A stretch of 64,000 bases of DNA, taken from assembly GCA_002404995.1 (NCBI GenBank), contig DHKY01000005.1:19992-83991 (forward strand), in the 5' to 3' direction. The translations under genes and the position numbers were made by a program. Below, piece after piece: positions 9,189 to 18,492 of the stretch (the stretch's first letter is position 1; every line of letters begins with the position of its first letter). The notes below the pieces were generated by a model. The model made no database searches, had not been told where the DNA came from, and saw nothing but the letters and a program-made list of their open reading frames with translations. The stretch is from Caryophanales bacterium UBA4682 (GTDB lineage Bacteria; Bacillota_I; Bacilli_A; RFN20; CAG-288).

Positions 9189-9954
9189 CCTCTTTTATCT
9201 CCTTGTACTGTCCTTCTTTGCTTTTGATTGCCGCTAAGACAATCTTTGGGGAAAGCAGTTCGAAACGAATCAAATCCTGGCTAAGCTTAGCAAAATCATT
9301 GGAGTAGTAATCCTTGGCTATTTCTTCTAGACGTTCTTTCAGATGGTCTGTCTTCTTCTGCTTCCTGCTCTCATCGAAGAAAGGAATCCTCGTTTCAAGA
9401 TATCCAGAAGAATCGATAAACAGAAGAACACCTGCCTTTTCAATATAATAAGCAGAGGAATCGATGTCGGATACCCCAAGCTTTTTCCTACTGGTCATGG
9501 ACCTATCGAAAAGGTGGCTGCCGTACTCATGGAACGGATTGATAAGAGAACAATCAGGATCTCTTAAGAAAGCATCGTAGGGGAAGGAATAAAAGGAATC
9601 CAAAGAAGACAGAAAACGCTGATTGATAAATGGAGAATAGAACGGAAACCAGATTGGAGTCTGATGATAGGTAAAACAGGGAATGTGATCCACTATTTTT
9701 TTAATTTTCTCTTTATTTCTTTGGATTTCTTCTTTGATGGATGACTTTAGAATAGAAATTATCCTGTTCCGCCTTTCCAGGCTTCTCAGAAGAATATAGG
9801 AACGCATAATTCCGTAAGGAGAAGAAAATTCAAGAAAAGGCCGCCTGTTTGGAGGACAGATTCCTTGATGCTCGCTAATAAAGGTAAGTTCCGGGCTTGG
9901 GGACCTCTCTTTAGGAACCGCCCAGTTCAGGTAGGGAAAAAAGCCTTTGGACAT
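9178..9954 (-). CDS. Hypothetical protein, coupled to mtaB
   Basis: 258 residues from the ATG at 9954, chosen because GGAG lies 6 bases upstream; the frame extends further but without a better start. I do not recognise the family. The protein is soluble-looking, rich in Phe, Tyr, Ser and charged residues, with a basic helical region near 75-100 (LEMRNMIISILKSSIKEEI-type). There is no signal peptide and no obvious catalytic motif. It shares an 11-base overlap with mtaB, so the two are probably co-transcribed and co-translated, but this does not by itself give a function. Confidence 0.6.
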   Translation of the reverse strand: MSKGFFPYLNWAVPKERSPSPELTFISEHQGICPPNRRPFLEFSSPYGIMRSYILLRSLERRNRIISILKSSIKEEIQRNKEKIKKIVDHIPCFTYHQTPIWFPFYSPFINQRFLSSLDSFYSFPYDAFLRDPDCSLINPFHEYGSHLFDRSMTSRKKLGVSDIDSSAYYIEKAGVLLFIDSSGYLETRIPFFDESRKQKKTDHLKERLEEIAKDYYSNDFAKLSQDLIRFELLSPKIVLAAIKSKEGQYKEIKEDDL

Positions 9955-9985
9955 ACTGACTCCATTATAGTTGAAAAAGAGAAAG

Positions 9986-10012
9986 AAAAAAGTCCGGAAC
10001 ACCCGGACTTAA
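9986..10012 (-). terminator. Terminator after the tRNA-Asp/tRNA-Gly pair
   Basis: On the minus strand AAGTCCGG-GTGTT-CCGGACTT is followed by TTTT. It closes the two-tRNA unit. Confidence 0.85.
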
Positions 10013-10021
10013 TTTACCAAA

Positions 10022-10095
10022 TGGAGCAAGCGACGGGAATCGGACCCGCATGTCGACCTTGGCAAGGTCGCGTTCTACCACTGAACTACGCCTGC
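10022..10095 (-). tRNA. tRNA-Gly (anticodon GCC)
   Basis: Cloverleaf with CCA; anticodon loop TTGCCAA. The T loop reads TCCGATT, with C at position 55 where almost all elongator tRNAs have U. The paralogous tRNA-Gly(UCC) at 25714 has TTCGATT at the same place. Confidence 0.95.
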
Positions 10096-10105
10096 AAATA
10101 TAAGA

Positions 10106-10182
10106 TGGCGGATCCTACGGGATTTGAACCCGTGATCTTCTCCGTGACAGGGAGACGTGATAGGCCGCTACACTAAGGATCC
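10106..10182 (-). tRNA. tRNA-Asp (anticodon GUC)
   Basis: Cloverleaf with CCA; stem TCTCC/GGAGA around loop CTGTCAC; normal T loop TTCAAAT. It precedes tRNA-Gly(GCC) in the same transcript. Confidence 0.95.
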
Positions 10183-10405
10183 ATCCAGCGCTTTCTTTCG
10201 CGCTTTAAGATTATCGCATGTAGCCCAAAGAAAAGCAAGAGAAATTTTCCAAAATTTTCAGGATCCAGATTTTCTTATCAATTGAGCCAATTATGAATAA
10301 AAAATCAAGAAATGTTAAGCGGTTTCATTTGAAAGAAAAGTAGAAATTATACCAACTTCTTATTCTATCCTTTAAAATAGTGTTGTCTAACAAAGGAGCT
10401 TGCTT

Positions 10406-11002
10406 ATGGAGAAACTTATCCTGTCGGAAGATGAAATCTCCCGCATCTGTGGTCGTCTAGCATCTGAAATTGAACCAAAGCTGAAAGAAGACAACAATGG
10501 CATTCCGATTTTCGTCGGTGTCAGGAACGGTGCGCTTCCCTTCTTATTCGAATTAGTCCGCCATCTCAAAGGGGCTTATTGGTTGGATACAAGGAAGGTT
10601 TCTTCCTATGATGGCGAATCCTCTACTGGTACTGTTACTCTGGAGAAAGAACCGGATCATAACCTCGAAGGACGTGACGTCGTCTTAGTCGAAGACATCA
10701 TCGACACGGGGACCACCAGGCATTTCCTAAAGGATTTTGTCAGGAAGAAATACAAACCGAAGCATCTTTATATCTGCGTTCTTGTCAAACGCAAGAATCC
10801 AAAAGAGACTTACAACGAATTGGCTGATTTCACAGGTCTCACCACGGATGAGCAGCGCTATATCGTTGGTTTTGGATTTGATTACTATGGTCTTTTCCGC
10901 AATGACCCCTATGTTTTCGTCCCTTCGAAGGAAGATAGGGAAAATTGGGACAGAATCCTGGACGACGATAAGAAAAAACATCCGAACCAACTTAGAAAAT
11001 AA
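10406..11002 (+). CDS. hpt: Hypoxanthine/purine phosphoribosyltransferase
   Basis: 198 residues from the ATG at 10406, with AAAGGAG 8 bases upstream; an in-frame TTG two codons earlier is less likely. It belongs to the type I PRTase family and salvages hypoxanthine/guanine with PRPP. The PRPP loop is VEDIIDTGTT at about residues 95-104. The N-terminal VGVMNGALPF (AGG read as Met) matches the family's V-L-N/K-G-A/S-F segment, and SSYDGESSTG corresponds to the flexible catalytic loop. The nucleobase-binding end YIVGFGFDY is present. The gene stands alone and converges on glf across a shared terminator. The exact base preference cannot be told from sequence. Confidence 0.88.
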   Translation: MEKLILSEDEISRICGRLASEIEPKLKEDNNGIPIFVGVRNGALPFLFELVRHLKGAYWLDTRKVSSYDGESSTGTVTLEKEPDHNLEGRDVVLVEDIIDTGTTRHFLKDFVRKKYKPKHLYICVLVKRKNPKETYNELADFTGLTTDEQRYIVGFGFDYYGLFRNDPYVFVPSKEDRENWDRILDDDKKKHPNQLRK

Positions 11003-11034
11003 AAAAAGGGCCGGTGCTGAGCCGGTCCTTTTTG
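11002..11034. terminator. Bidirectional terminator between hpt and glf
   Basis: A GGACCGGC-type stem (GGGCCGGT...GCCGGTCC) is flanked by A-run on the left and T-run on the right, so it can serve both convergent genes. Confidence 0.85.
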
Positions 11035-11039
11035 TTTCC

Positions 11040-12137
11040 TTATTTTCCAGTGAGTTTCTGGTAGAGCTTCTTGGCTTCGATGATTGTATCATCCCTGTCG
11101 AAATAACTGTAGTTTCCAAGACGCCCGGCAAAGCTTACGTTCTTTGCTTCTTTTGCAAGTTCTTTATAGCTTTGACTGAGGTTTTTGTTTTTCTCGTTGT
11201 TGATTGGATAAAGCGGCCTATCCCCTTCCTCGAATTCCTTCGGATATTCTTTTGTGATATAGGTGACTGAGCTGCCCCGATCCATGAAATGCTTGTGTTC
11301 ACAGATACGGGTATAAGGAACATCCTTGTCGGTATAATTGACAACCGCTGCTTTCTGATAATATTCCTGGTCGAGTCTTTCGGTTTCGAATTTAAGAGTT
11401 CGATACTCAAGATGACCAAGACGGTAACCGAAATAAGCGTCGATTGGTCCGGTATAGATGATATGCTTTGCCCTCTTTTCAAGATTTTCCTTATCAGAAA
11501 GAAAGTCTTTGTTCAGCCTGACCTCGACTCCATCCAGCCTGTTTTCGATGGTTTTGGTGTAACCTTCTACTGGGATTCCAGAATAAGTGTCATTGAAATA
11601 GTTGTTGTTGTAGGTGAAACGTACAGGAAGCCGTTTGATGATGGAAGCCGGTAATTCGTTGCAGGGACGTCCCCACTGTTTCTCCGTATATCCTTTGACA
11701 AGGATTTCAAAGATATCCTTACCTACCCTTTTTATCGCCTGTTCTTCCAGGTTTTTCGGCTCTTTGATTCCGCTTGCATCAATCTGCTCCTGGATTTTCT
11801 TCTTTGCTTCCTCTGGTTCTGTGATTCCCCAAAGGTCTTTGAAGGTATTCCTGTTAAAAGGCCTGTGATAGTATTTTCCTTTAAAGAAGGCTAATGGTTC
11901 ATTGATAAACGTCTTCCTCTTTCCGTAGGAATCAAAGAAGTTCCATGCGAATTCATCGGAAGTATGGAAGATGTGCGGTCCAACGACATGGATGTCGATG
12001 TTATCCTTTCGTTCAGTCCGGATTGCACCTCCGACATAAGGAAGCTTTTCGACAGCCAGGACTTTATAATCCTTTTTCCTCCTTGCTGCTAAGGAAGCAC
12101 CAAAAAGACCGGCGCCTACGATGAGATAATCGTACAT
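11040..12137 (-). CDS. glf: UDP-galactopyranose mutase
   Basis: 365 residues, the usual length. The start is the ATG at 12137 with AAAGGA about 10 bases upstream and the FAD-binding MYDYLIVGAGLFG at the N-terminus; the longer frame overlaps cysS. The enzyme is a flavoprotein that interconverts UDP-galactopyranose and UDP-galactofuranose for cell-surface glycans. Family landmarks are GPHIFHTS, the mobile-loop region YYHMPFNMNTF (two AGG codons read as Met, matching the family PFNMNTF), GYTEKQWGR with a CGT arginine, and LPVRFTYNNNYFND. The gene follows cysS with only 1 base between stop and start, so it is in the same operon. Confidence 0.95.
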   Translation of the reverse strand: MYDYLIVGAGLFGASLAARRKKDYKVLAVEKLPYVGGAIRTERKDNIDIHVVGPHIFHTSDEFAWNFFDSYGKRKTFINEPLAFFKGKYYHRPFNRNTFKDLWGITEPEEAKKKIQEQIDASGIKEPKNLEEQAIKRVGKDIFEILVKGYTEKQWGRPCNELPASIIKRLPVRFTYNNNYFNDTYSGIPVEGYTKTIENRLDGVEVRLNKDFLSDKENLEKRAKHIIYTGPIDAYFGYRLGHLEYRTLKFETERLDQEYYQKAAVVNYTDKDVPYTRICEHKHFMDRGSSVTYITKEYPKEFEEGDRPLYPINNEKNKNLSQSYKELAKEAKNVSFAGRLGNYSYFDRDDTIIEAKKLYQKLTGK

Positions 12138-12138
12138 G

Positions 12139-13488
12139 CTATAAAAGTCCTTTCTGCCTAAGGATAGGACGAAGCTTATCCGAGGCGGCGAAATCTTTTT
12201 CTTCGCGGGCTTTCCTGTATTCCTGATACCTTGCCTTATCTTCTTGTGAGACAGAGGGAACATCAAAAACAAGACCGAGTATGGAGAAGAATTTATTCAA
12301 GGTTTCATAGACAGAGGAAAGGCTTTCTAAATCCAAAGGCTTTTTCCTCAGAAGAGAGTTCCTCTCCTTGATTTCTTTGTCTACGACAGCCCTAGCGTTA
12401 GAAACATTCAAATCGTTAGCAAGAGAAGCCCTGAATTCATTATAATCCTGCTCGATAATTGGTTTCTTTTCCGCATTATTCAATTGCAACGTGCAAGAAG
12501 CACGTTTCCTAGCAGAGGCAAACTTGTTTGCTTTCTTATCAAACAAATCAAGCTGTTCTTCCGTGTAATTAATCGGGGCACGGTAATGGGTAGAATAGAA
12601 GAACCTACGGACTGCGTTACCGCTATGGCGAGCTAAGACATCTTTGGCAAGAATTGAATTTCCTAAGGATTTGCTCCTCTTTGTTCCGTTTGTCAGAAGG
12701 AAGCCGACATGCCTCCAGTAATTCGCCAAGTGTGTATTGTGGCTTGCTTCGGATTGAGCGATTTCATTTTCGTGATGGGGGAACTTCAAGTCAAATCCAC
12801 CGCCATGGATATCGATTAAAGGCTTATGGAAGACAGAATTGACCATAACGACGCATTCGGTATGCCAGCCAGGACGACCGGTTCCGACAACTGTGTCGAA
12901 TTTGATGCCATCGTCTTTCGTGAGCTTCCAAAGTGCGAAATCGAGCGGATTTTCTTTATGAGAATTGACATCGATTCGTGAGCCAGCAACTAGATCATCG
13001 ATATTTTGTTTGCTTAAGGTTCCATAGTCTTTGATTTTGTTCACACGGAAATAGATGTCATCATCAGCTTGGTAGGCATAGCCCTTATCAACCAGGTCTT
13101 TGATGAAAGAAGCCCTGATATTGATGTACTCACTTGCTTTTGGATGATCATAAAGAGGAAGAATATGAAGCTGGTCTAAGCAGTCTTCATAGGCTTTAAT
13201 ATAGAATTGAGAAAGGTCTTTCTCGCTTTTCCCCTCTTTCTTTGCCTCTTTGATAATCTTATCGTCAATATCGGTATAATTGGAGACGCATTTAACTTGG
13301 TAGCCGCATTCATCCCTGAAACGTGTGAGAAGATCAAACGTGATGGTCGGCCGGAAATTACCGAGGTGAACATAATTGTAGACGGTTGGTCCACAATAAT
13401 AGATATCGACCTCGTTTCCTTCTAATGGTACGAATTCCCGCCTTTTTCCTTGGTAGGAATCATAAAGACTGATTTTCATTTTGGTCAT
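12139..13488 (-). CDS. cysS: Cysteinyl-tRNA synthetase
   Basis: 449 residues, typical length. Class I synthetase for Cys-tRNA. Zinc ligand and HIGH-type motif are in YYCGPTVYNYVHLGN; further zinc ligands are in HTECVVM and FPHHENEIAQSEA. The second class-I signature reads TKRSKS under the standard code but TKMSKS with AGG (12676-12678) as Met. Likewise YWMHVGF (AGG at 12712-12714) matches the family YWMH. Both are strong evidence for the recoding. The gene overlaps the 3' end of the upstream ABC exporter gene by 29 bases; ATG at 13479 is an alternative start. Confidence 0.97.
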   Translation of the reverse strand: MTKMKISLYDSYQGKRREFVPLEGNEVDIYYCGPTVYNYVHLGNFRPTITFDLLTRFRDECGYQVKCVSNYTDIDDKIIKEAKKEGKSEKDLSQFYIKAYEDCLDQLHILPLYDHPKASEYINIRASFIKDLVDKGYAYQADDDIYFRVNKIKDYGTLSKQNIDDLVAGSRIDVNSHKENPLDFALWKLTKDDGIKFDTVVGTGRPGWHTECVVMVNSVFHKPLIDIHGGGFDLKFPHHENEIAQSEASHNTHLANYWRHVGFLLTNGTKRSKSLGNSILAKDVLARHSGNAVRRFFYSTHYRAPINYTEEQLDLFDKKANKFASARKRASCTLQLNNAEKKPIIEQDYNEFRASLANDLNVSNARAVVDKEIKERNSLLRKKPLDLESLSSVYETLNKFFSILGLVFDVPSVSQEDKARYQEYRKAREEKDFAASDKLRPILRQKGLL

Positions 13489-15325
13489 GGCTTTGCTGTC
13501 CTTTCCCTAAATTATTCTCCCTATTCTGTAACTGATATAGATTATAGTAGATTTTGTGCCTCTTTAGTAATTGTTGATGGTTTCCCTGTTCCCTGAGGTG
13601 CCCTTTGTGAATTACAAAGATGACATCTGCGTTTTTAATCGTGCTTAAACGATGAGCCACGATGACCCTTGTTCCGATACTTCGCATCTTTTCTAAGGAC
13701 TTCTGGATGATATTCTCGGTTTCTGTGTCGATATTGGCAGTTGCTTCATCGAGAAGAACCATCGATGGCTTATAGACAAGGGTTCTCGCAAAGGAAACGA
13801 GCTGTCTTTGTCCAGCAGAATAATTATCGCCACGTTCTTTGACATTTTCTTGGTATTTGCCAGGGAGCTGGTCAATGAAACTATCCGCCCCGACTTCTTT
13901 TGATGCAGAAACGATTTCTTCTTGGGATATTGTTTCATCTCCTAAAGAGATGTTATCGCTGATTGTTCCGGAGAAGAGGAACACATCTTGAAGCCTTACG
14001 CCGATATTCTTTCGAATGCAGTCCAGAGAATAGTCTTGGATGTTGATATCATCAATAAGGATTTCGCCGGAATTGACTTCATAAGTGCGGTTGATTAGGG
14101 AGATGATAGTCGATTTTCCAGCACCCGTCGCTCCGACAAAAGCAGCAGTTTCTCCTGGCTGGATAACAAAACTGATGTCCTGCAAAACATAGTCTGTTCC
14201 TTCGTAAGCAAAGTAGACATGCTTGAATTCTATCTTTCCTTTGAAACTCGGAACTGAGACGCCTTTATTCTTTGCTTCTTCCAGCGCAGTAGAGTTCAAG
14301 ACATAGAGAACACGTTCAGCGCTTGAGAAGATGGACTGCCTTTGATTCAGCCTCTTGGTCACGGACTGAATAGGCTGGAAGAACTGACCGTTGAAGGAAA
14401 TCAGCATCTGGAAGGTTCCGATGGTAAGTCCTCCCATAGAGGGATCCCTTGTGACTTTTGGCAAAGCTAGGGAAATTATGATTACGTAGCAGATGACCTG
14501 CAGAAGATACCTTGTCGGGTAAAAGGCTGAATAGACATTCGAACACTTCAGTGCGGATGATCGGATTGCTTCGTTTTTCTCATCAAATTCGTCTTTCTTT
14601 TTCTCTTCAGCGGAAAACACTTTGATTACTTTGACGCCTTGGAATGTTTCGCTTAGGAAGGAGTTCCTTTCAGAAATCGACTTTTTGTTGGCACGATAAT
14701 ACTTCTTCGTCTGCTTAGTAAAGAAAAGCGAAACAAAGAACACAATCGGAATAAAGGCAAGGAAGACAAAACCAAAATAGAAGCATCCGTTCCTTCCGGA
14801 AACAACAAAGGTTCCAATCGTGATAATCAGGATGGTTCCAATGGAGCGGAGTAGTTCGGGAACGATATCCGAAAAAAGGGTAGAAAGATTTTGCGTATCA
14901 TTGGTGATCCGTGTGACATAGCTTCCGATTTTCAACGATCGCAACTCGCTCAAAGAATAGTTGGTTATTTTTGTGAACCTGTCGTCCCGCCTATCCCGGA
15001 TGACGTATTGGCCAAGTTTCTTCAGCCCCCTTGTGACAAAATAGGCGCCAAAACCTGCACAAAGCCAGAGCATAGTATCCGCTATTGTTAAATAAATGAC
15101 GGGAAGGAAAACATCCGCAGAATAGGGCTTTGGCATCCTCGACGTCTTAGAAAGATAATCCACGAGGAATTTAGCTAAGAAAGGCTCTCCTGTAAAAAGG
15201 AAATTGACAAATACATCACCAATCAGAATCAGAATGAAAGGCTTCCTGTAGGGCTTGAAGTAAGGAATGATTCCACGAAGGACAGAGAACTTCTGGTTCA
15301 GAGAGAGTTTCTTCTTGTTTTCCAT
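13460..15325 (-). CDS. ABC exporter half-transporter (TM + ATPase), subunit B
   Basis: 621 residues. Six transmembrane helices (about 1-330) are fused to a nucleotide-binding domain. Visible motifs are Walker A GATGAGKST, the Q-loop region GVMLQDVFLFSGT (AGG read as Met), the signature YSAGQRQ, Walker B VLLDEATA and the switch AHRLST. The conserved signature arginine is AGA. The signature and Walker A are somewhat degenerate compared with its partner. It lies 3 bases downstream of the partner gene, so the two probably form a heterodimer of the BmrC/BmrD or LmrCD kind exporting drugs, lipids or peptides. The substrate is unknown. Confidence 0.92.
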   Translation of the reverse strand: MENKKKLSLNQKFSVLRGIIPYFKPYRKPFILILIGDVFVNFLFTGEPFLAKFLVDYLSKTSRMPKPYSADVFLPVIYLTIADTMLWLCAGFGAYFVTRGLKKLGQYVIRDRRDDRFTKITNYSLSELRSLKIGSYVTRITNDTQNLSTLFSDIVPELLRSIGTILIITIGTFVVSGRNGCFYFGFVFLAFIPIVFFVSLFFTKQTKKYYRANKKSISERNSFLSETFQGVKVIKVFSAEEKKKDEFDEKNEAIRSSALKCSNVYSAFYPTRYLLQVICYVIIISLALPKVTRDPSMGGLTIGTFQMLISFNGQFFQPIQSVTKRLNQRQSIFSSAERVLYVLNSTALEEAKNKGVSVPSFKGKIEFKHVYFAYEGTDYVLQDISFVIQPGETAAFVGATGAGKSTIISLINRTYEVNSGEILIDDINIQDYSLDCIRKNIGVRLQDVFLFSGTISDNISLGDETISQEEIVSASKEVGADSFIDQLPGKYQENVKERGDNYSAGQRQLVSFARTLVYKPSMVLLDEATANIDTETENIIQKSLEKMRSIGTRVIVAHRLSTIKNADVIFVIHKGHLREQGNHQQLLKRHKIYYNLYQLQNRENNLGKGQQSHDQNENQSL

Positions 15326-15328
15326 GAA

Positions 15329-17185
15329 TTAGTTCCTCTCTTTCTGAAGCTTCTGCCTCTCAACGATGTCATGGTAAAGGGAACACGTCTTAAGAAGCTC
15401 GTCGTGTTTTCCGATTCCGACGATTTTCCCCTCGTCCATGACAACAATCTTATCTGCATGTTCCAGTGTCGAAACACGATGGGCGATAACGAAAGTCGTC
15501 CTTTTTTTCTTCCTTGTGCGAAGATGATCCAAGATTTCTTTTTCGGTATCGGCATCTACCGCGGACAGAGAGTCATCCAGAACAAGCCTGGAAGGCTCCT
15601 TATAGAACGCTCTAGCCAGACAGGCACGCTGTCGTTGTCCTCCTGAGAGCGTAGACCCTCTTTCACCGACGATGGTGTTGTACCCTTCCGGGAAAGAGAG
15701 GATGTCCTTGTCGATACAGGCCAAAGACGCACATTTTCTGACTTTTTCGAAATCGATGTCCTCTTTCTTCCGCTCACTGAAAGCAATATTCTCAGTGATT
15801 GTTCCCGAAAACAGGTAACCAAGCTGTGGTACAAATCCAATCTTCTCCCGAAGATCTTCTTTTCTCCAGTCACAGATATCCACATCATCAATTAGCAATT
15901 GTCCCTTTTTTAACGGATAAAGCTTAGGAAGCAGAGATACCAGAGTCGACTTTCCTGAACCCGTTCGACCTAAGATTCCGATAATCTCCCCCGGATTGGC
16001 TTCAAAGGCAATATCCTTTAACGCTTTCCCTTTTCCGTCTGGATAAGAAAAGGAAAGATGATTGAAAATGACTTTTCCCTTTAATTCCGCACGGACAGGG
16101 TTCCTTTGGTCGTTGATATCCCCTTTTGCCGAGAGGATTTCACCGATACGCTTCTGTGCGCCTTTTCCTCGGGAAGCATAATCAATCAAAAGACCACCTG
16201 CCCTCCTTGGCCAGATTAGAGATTCGTAATATCCGGTGAATGTCCTCCTCTTTCCGACATCCGTAATCTTTCCGGCAAAACTGATATCGTTGTCAAGAAT
16301 GGAATAGGCACACCTGATATAAAGAATCCCGAAAGTGAACGCTAACAGGATATTGATAGATGCAGAAATCCTTGAGGAAAAACGAAGGTAGGAAACCGAG
16401 GTCGTTTCGGATTTCTTTGATAGCCTCTTGAATGATTTCTGGCGTTCCTTTTCCTTGCGGAAGGATTTGATTACATTAAAGCCTTGAAGATTCTCTTCCG
16501 TAAAATCGGAGAGGTCTTCGAAAGCATCGGAGGAAATCTTAAAACGCTTGGCTTCAGCTTTTCCGACAATTCCTCCGAAAACGATGAAGAGGACCAAGGG
16601 AAGAGCAGTATAGAGAGCAATCTGGTAGCTCCTAGTCCTCCTGCCTACTAAAGAGACAGTGCCAAGGACAATTAAATCTACGGTGTCGAGAATTCCATCT
16701 GTGAAGCAAACAACAATGGTCTGGACATCATTAGTGAAGAAAGAAAGCAGACCACCGACTTTTTTGTCCGAATAGTAAGACACCGGCCTGGTCTGGATAT
16801 GGACAAACCTTTCCTTTCTGAGATCGCGTTCGATGTTGGCCCCGATTCTGCCTAGCAGAAACCGCCATCCCATTCGCCCTAAGAAAATCCTGATTCCTAA
16901 GGAAAACAGGATAATGATAAGAATGAATAAATCGGTCTGATAAAAGGAAACTTCTTTTGAGGAGGCAATGATAAACTGGCTCGTATATCCAGTGAGGAAC
17001 CGATGCCAGGGTCTTTCACCGCTTACCGGAAGATTGCTTTTGTTGTTTAAGGCAGAAACCACATTTCCCCTAAGCAAGGGAAGCCTCAGCTGCATGATAT
17101 CGACAAGAGAATCGACTAGAAGAACAAGAATGAAATAGTACCAGTATTTTTTATAGTATTTGTTTACGTATTTGCCGAAAATCAC
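15329..17185 (-). CDS. ABC exporter half-transporter (TM + ATPase), subunit A
   Basis: 618 residues starting with GTG at 17185; the ATG a few bases upstream is out of frame. Membrane domain with helices near 15-40, 85-110, 165-215 and 280-300, then an ATPase domain: Walker A GRTGSGKST, Q-loop GFVPQLGYLFSG, signature LSGGQRQRA, Walker B MLVLDDSLS and AHRVST. The Walker B end has Asp (DD) where most ATPases have the catalytic Glu, the usual sign of the degenerate-site subunit in heterodimeric exporters. An AGG in ...QTMPVSYYSDK matches the family's hydrophobic residue before P-x-S-F/Y. It is followed immediately by subunit B. Confidence 0.92.
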   Translation of the reverse strand: MIFGKYVNKYYKKYWYYFILVLLVDSLVDIMQLRLPLLRGNVVSALNNKSNLPVSGERPWHRFLTGYTSQFIIASSKEVSFYQTDLFILIIILFSLGIRIFLGRMGWRFLLGRIGANIERDLRKERFVHIQTRPVSYYSDKKVGGLLSFFTNDVQTIVVCFTDGILDTVDLIVLGTVSLVGRRTRSYQIALYTALPLVLFIVFGGIVGKAEAKRFKISSDAFEDLSDFTEENLQGFNVIKSFRKEKERQKSFKRLSKKSETTSVSYLRFSSRISASINILLAFTFGILYIRCAYSILDNDISFAGKITDVGKRRTFTGYYESLIWPRRAGGLLIDYASRGKGAQKRIGEILSAKGDINDQRNPVRAELKGKVIFNHLSFSYPDGKGKALKDIAFEANPGEIIGILGRTGSGKSTLVSLLPKLYPLKKGQLLIDDVDICDWRKEDLREKIGFVPQLGYLFSGTITENIAFSERKKEDIDFEKVRKCASLACIDKDILSFPEGYNTIVGERGSTLSGGQRQRACLARAFYKEPSRLVLDDSLSAVDADTEKEILDHLRTRKKKRTTFVIAHRVSTLEHADKIVVMDEGKIVGIGKHDELLKTCSLYHDIVERQKLQKERN

Positions 17186-17190
17186 TTCAT

Positions 17191-18492
17191 TTAGGCCTTT
17201 CTGATAATGTCGGTGACCTCTGCCTCCAAGTCATAGACGCCTGCGTTTACGACCTTAGCATTTACTAAATCGCCTTCATTTAATGGGTAGCGAGAGTAGA
17301 GCCGCCTTTCGCCATCGATGTCATCAGGGGCATAAACATTATTGATGCAGGAGTAGGATAAATTGTCCTTGCTCCTCTTTGTTACCAAACAGTGATAGGT
17401 CTGACCGATTCTCTTCTTGTTCAGTGCATAAGAAATCCGCTTCTGGGTCTGCCTTACTCTCTTGTAGCGGGCGAGTTTGACATCCTCGGGGATTTGGTCC
17501 TTGAATCTTGCACCTGGTGTCCCTTCCTCTGGACAATAGGTAAAGCAGCCGAGATGATCGAATTTCAGCTCCTTCCTCTGCTTGATCAGTTCGTCCACAT
17601 CTTCTTCCGTTTCACCAGGGAAACCGACCCTGACTGTGGTACGGATAATGCTATTCGGAACTTTTTCACGGAAACGATGAATCAAGTCGATGATATCCTG
17701 TTCCGTTCCACGGCGTCCCATGTGCTTTAAGACATTGTTTGAGAAATGCTGGACCGGAAGATCAAAATAAGGTGTCAGACTATTGTCGGCAGCGTAGAGA
17801 TCAATCAGCTCTTGAGGCACTTCATCTGGATATAGGTACCTGAGTTTGACAAAGTCAAAAGTCGGATGCTTGACGATTTCTTTGACTAAATCGGTTAAGG
17901 TGAGTCCAATATCCTTTCCATACCTAGAGGTGTCCTGACTGATTACAGTCAGGGAGCGGATGCCGTCTTCTTCCCTTTCGTTGAGTTCTGTTTTCAAAGT
18001 CTCGAAAGGCACGGATTTGAAACGACCACGGATGTAAGGAATAGCACAGAAAGTGCAGAAGTTGTTGCATCCGTCCGATATTCGGAGATAGGCCTCCCGC
18101 TTTGGAGAAATGAAAAGACGTCTTGTCGGGTTGATTTCGCCAGTCAGTTTACGGTCTTTCACAAGTTTCTGGAAATGCTCACCAAAGTTCTTGTATTCCT
18201 CGAGCGGAATCCATTCAGCAACTTCCGGAATTTCTTCTTTCAGTTCTTTCAGATAGCGGGTAGCAAGGCAGCCAGTGACAACCACTGGCTTTCCGTATCG
18301 ACACCTATCAAGAATCGCATCAATCGATTCTTTCTTGGCAGATTCGATGAATCCACAGGTGTTGACGATGATGATATCGCTAAGATCAGGATCAGAAACG
18401 GTTTCAAAGCCGTTCTTTTTCAAATAGGCTAGGATTTCTTCTAAGTCGACCTGATTCTTTGCACAACCAAGAGAGACAATTCCAATATTCAT
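17191..18492 (-). CDS. rimO: Ribosomal protein S12 methylthiotransferase RimO
   Basis: 433 residues. Radical-SAM enzyme that methylthiolates the conserved Asp of ribosomal protein S12. The N-terminal domain has SLGCAKNQVD (RimO form of the first cluster motif), NTCGFIESAKKES and TGCLATRY. The radical-SAM cluster is DGCNNFCTFCAIP. Later blocks are LPVQHFSNNVLKHMGRRG, TTVMVGFPGETEED and RYKRVMQTQKRIS, the last two with AGG read as Met where the family has I/L/M. A TRAM domain closes the protein. Its stop is 5 bases before the ABC subunit A start, making it the first gene of a rimO-ABC-ABC-cysS-glf run. Confidence 0.95.
   Translation of the reverse strand: MNIGIVSLGCAKNQVDLEEILAYLKKNGFETVSDPDLSDIIIVNTCGFIESAKKESIDAILDRCRYGKPVVVTGCLATRYLKELKEEIPEVAEWIPLEEYKNFGEHFQKLVKDRKLTGEINPTRRLFISPKREAYLRISDGCNNFCTFCAIPYIRGRFKSVPFETLKTELNEREEDGIRSLTVISQDTSRYGKDIGLTLTDLVKEIVKHPTFDFVKLRYLYPDEVPQELIDLYAADNSLTPYFDLPVQHFSNNVLKHMGRRGTEQDIIDLIHRFREKVPNSIIRTTVRVGFPGETEEDVDELIKQRKELKFDHLGCFTYCPEEGTPGARFKDQIPEDVKLARYKRVRQTQKRISYALNKKRIGQTYHCLVTKRSKDNLSYSCINNVYAPDDIDGERRLYSRYPLNEGDLVNAKVVNAGVYDLEAEVTDIIRKA

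Noticed and set aside
10183..10405. Riboswitch before hpt
   Set aside because: I looked for purine, PRPP and guanidine aptamer cores in this 220-base leader and found no convincing match.
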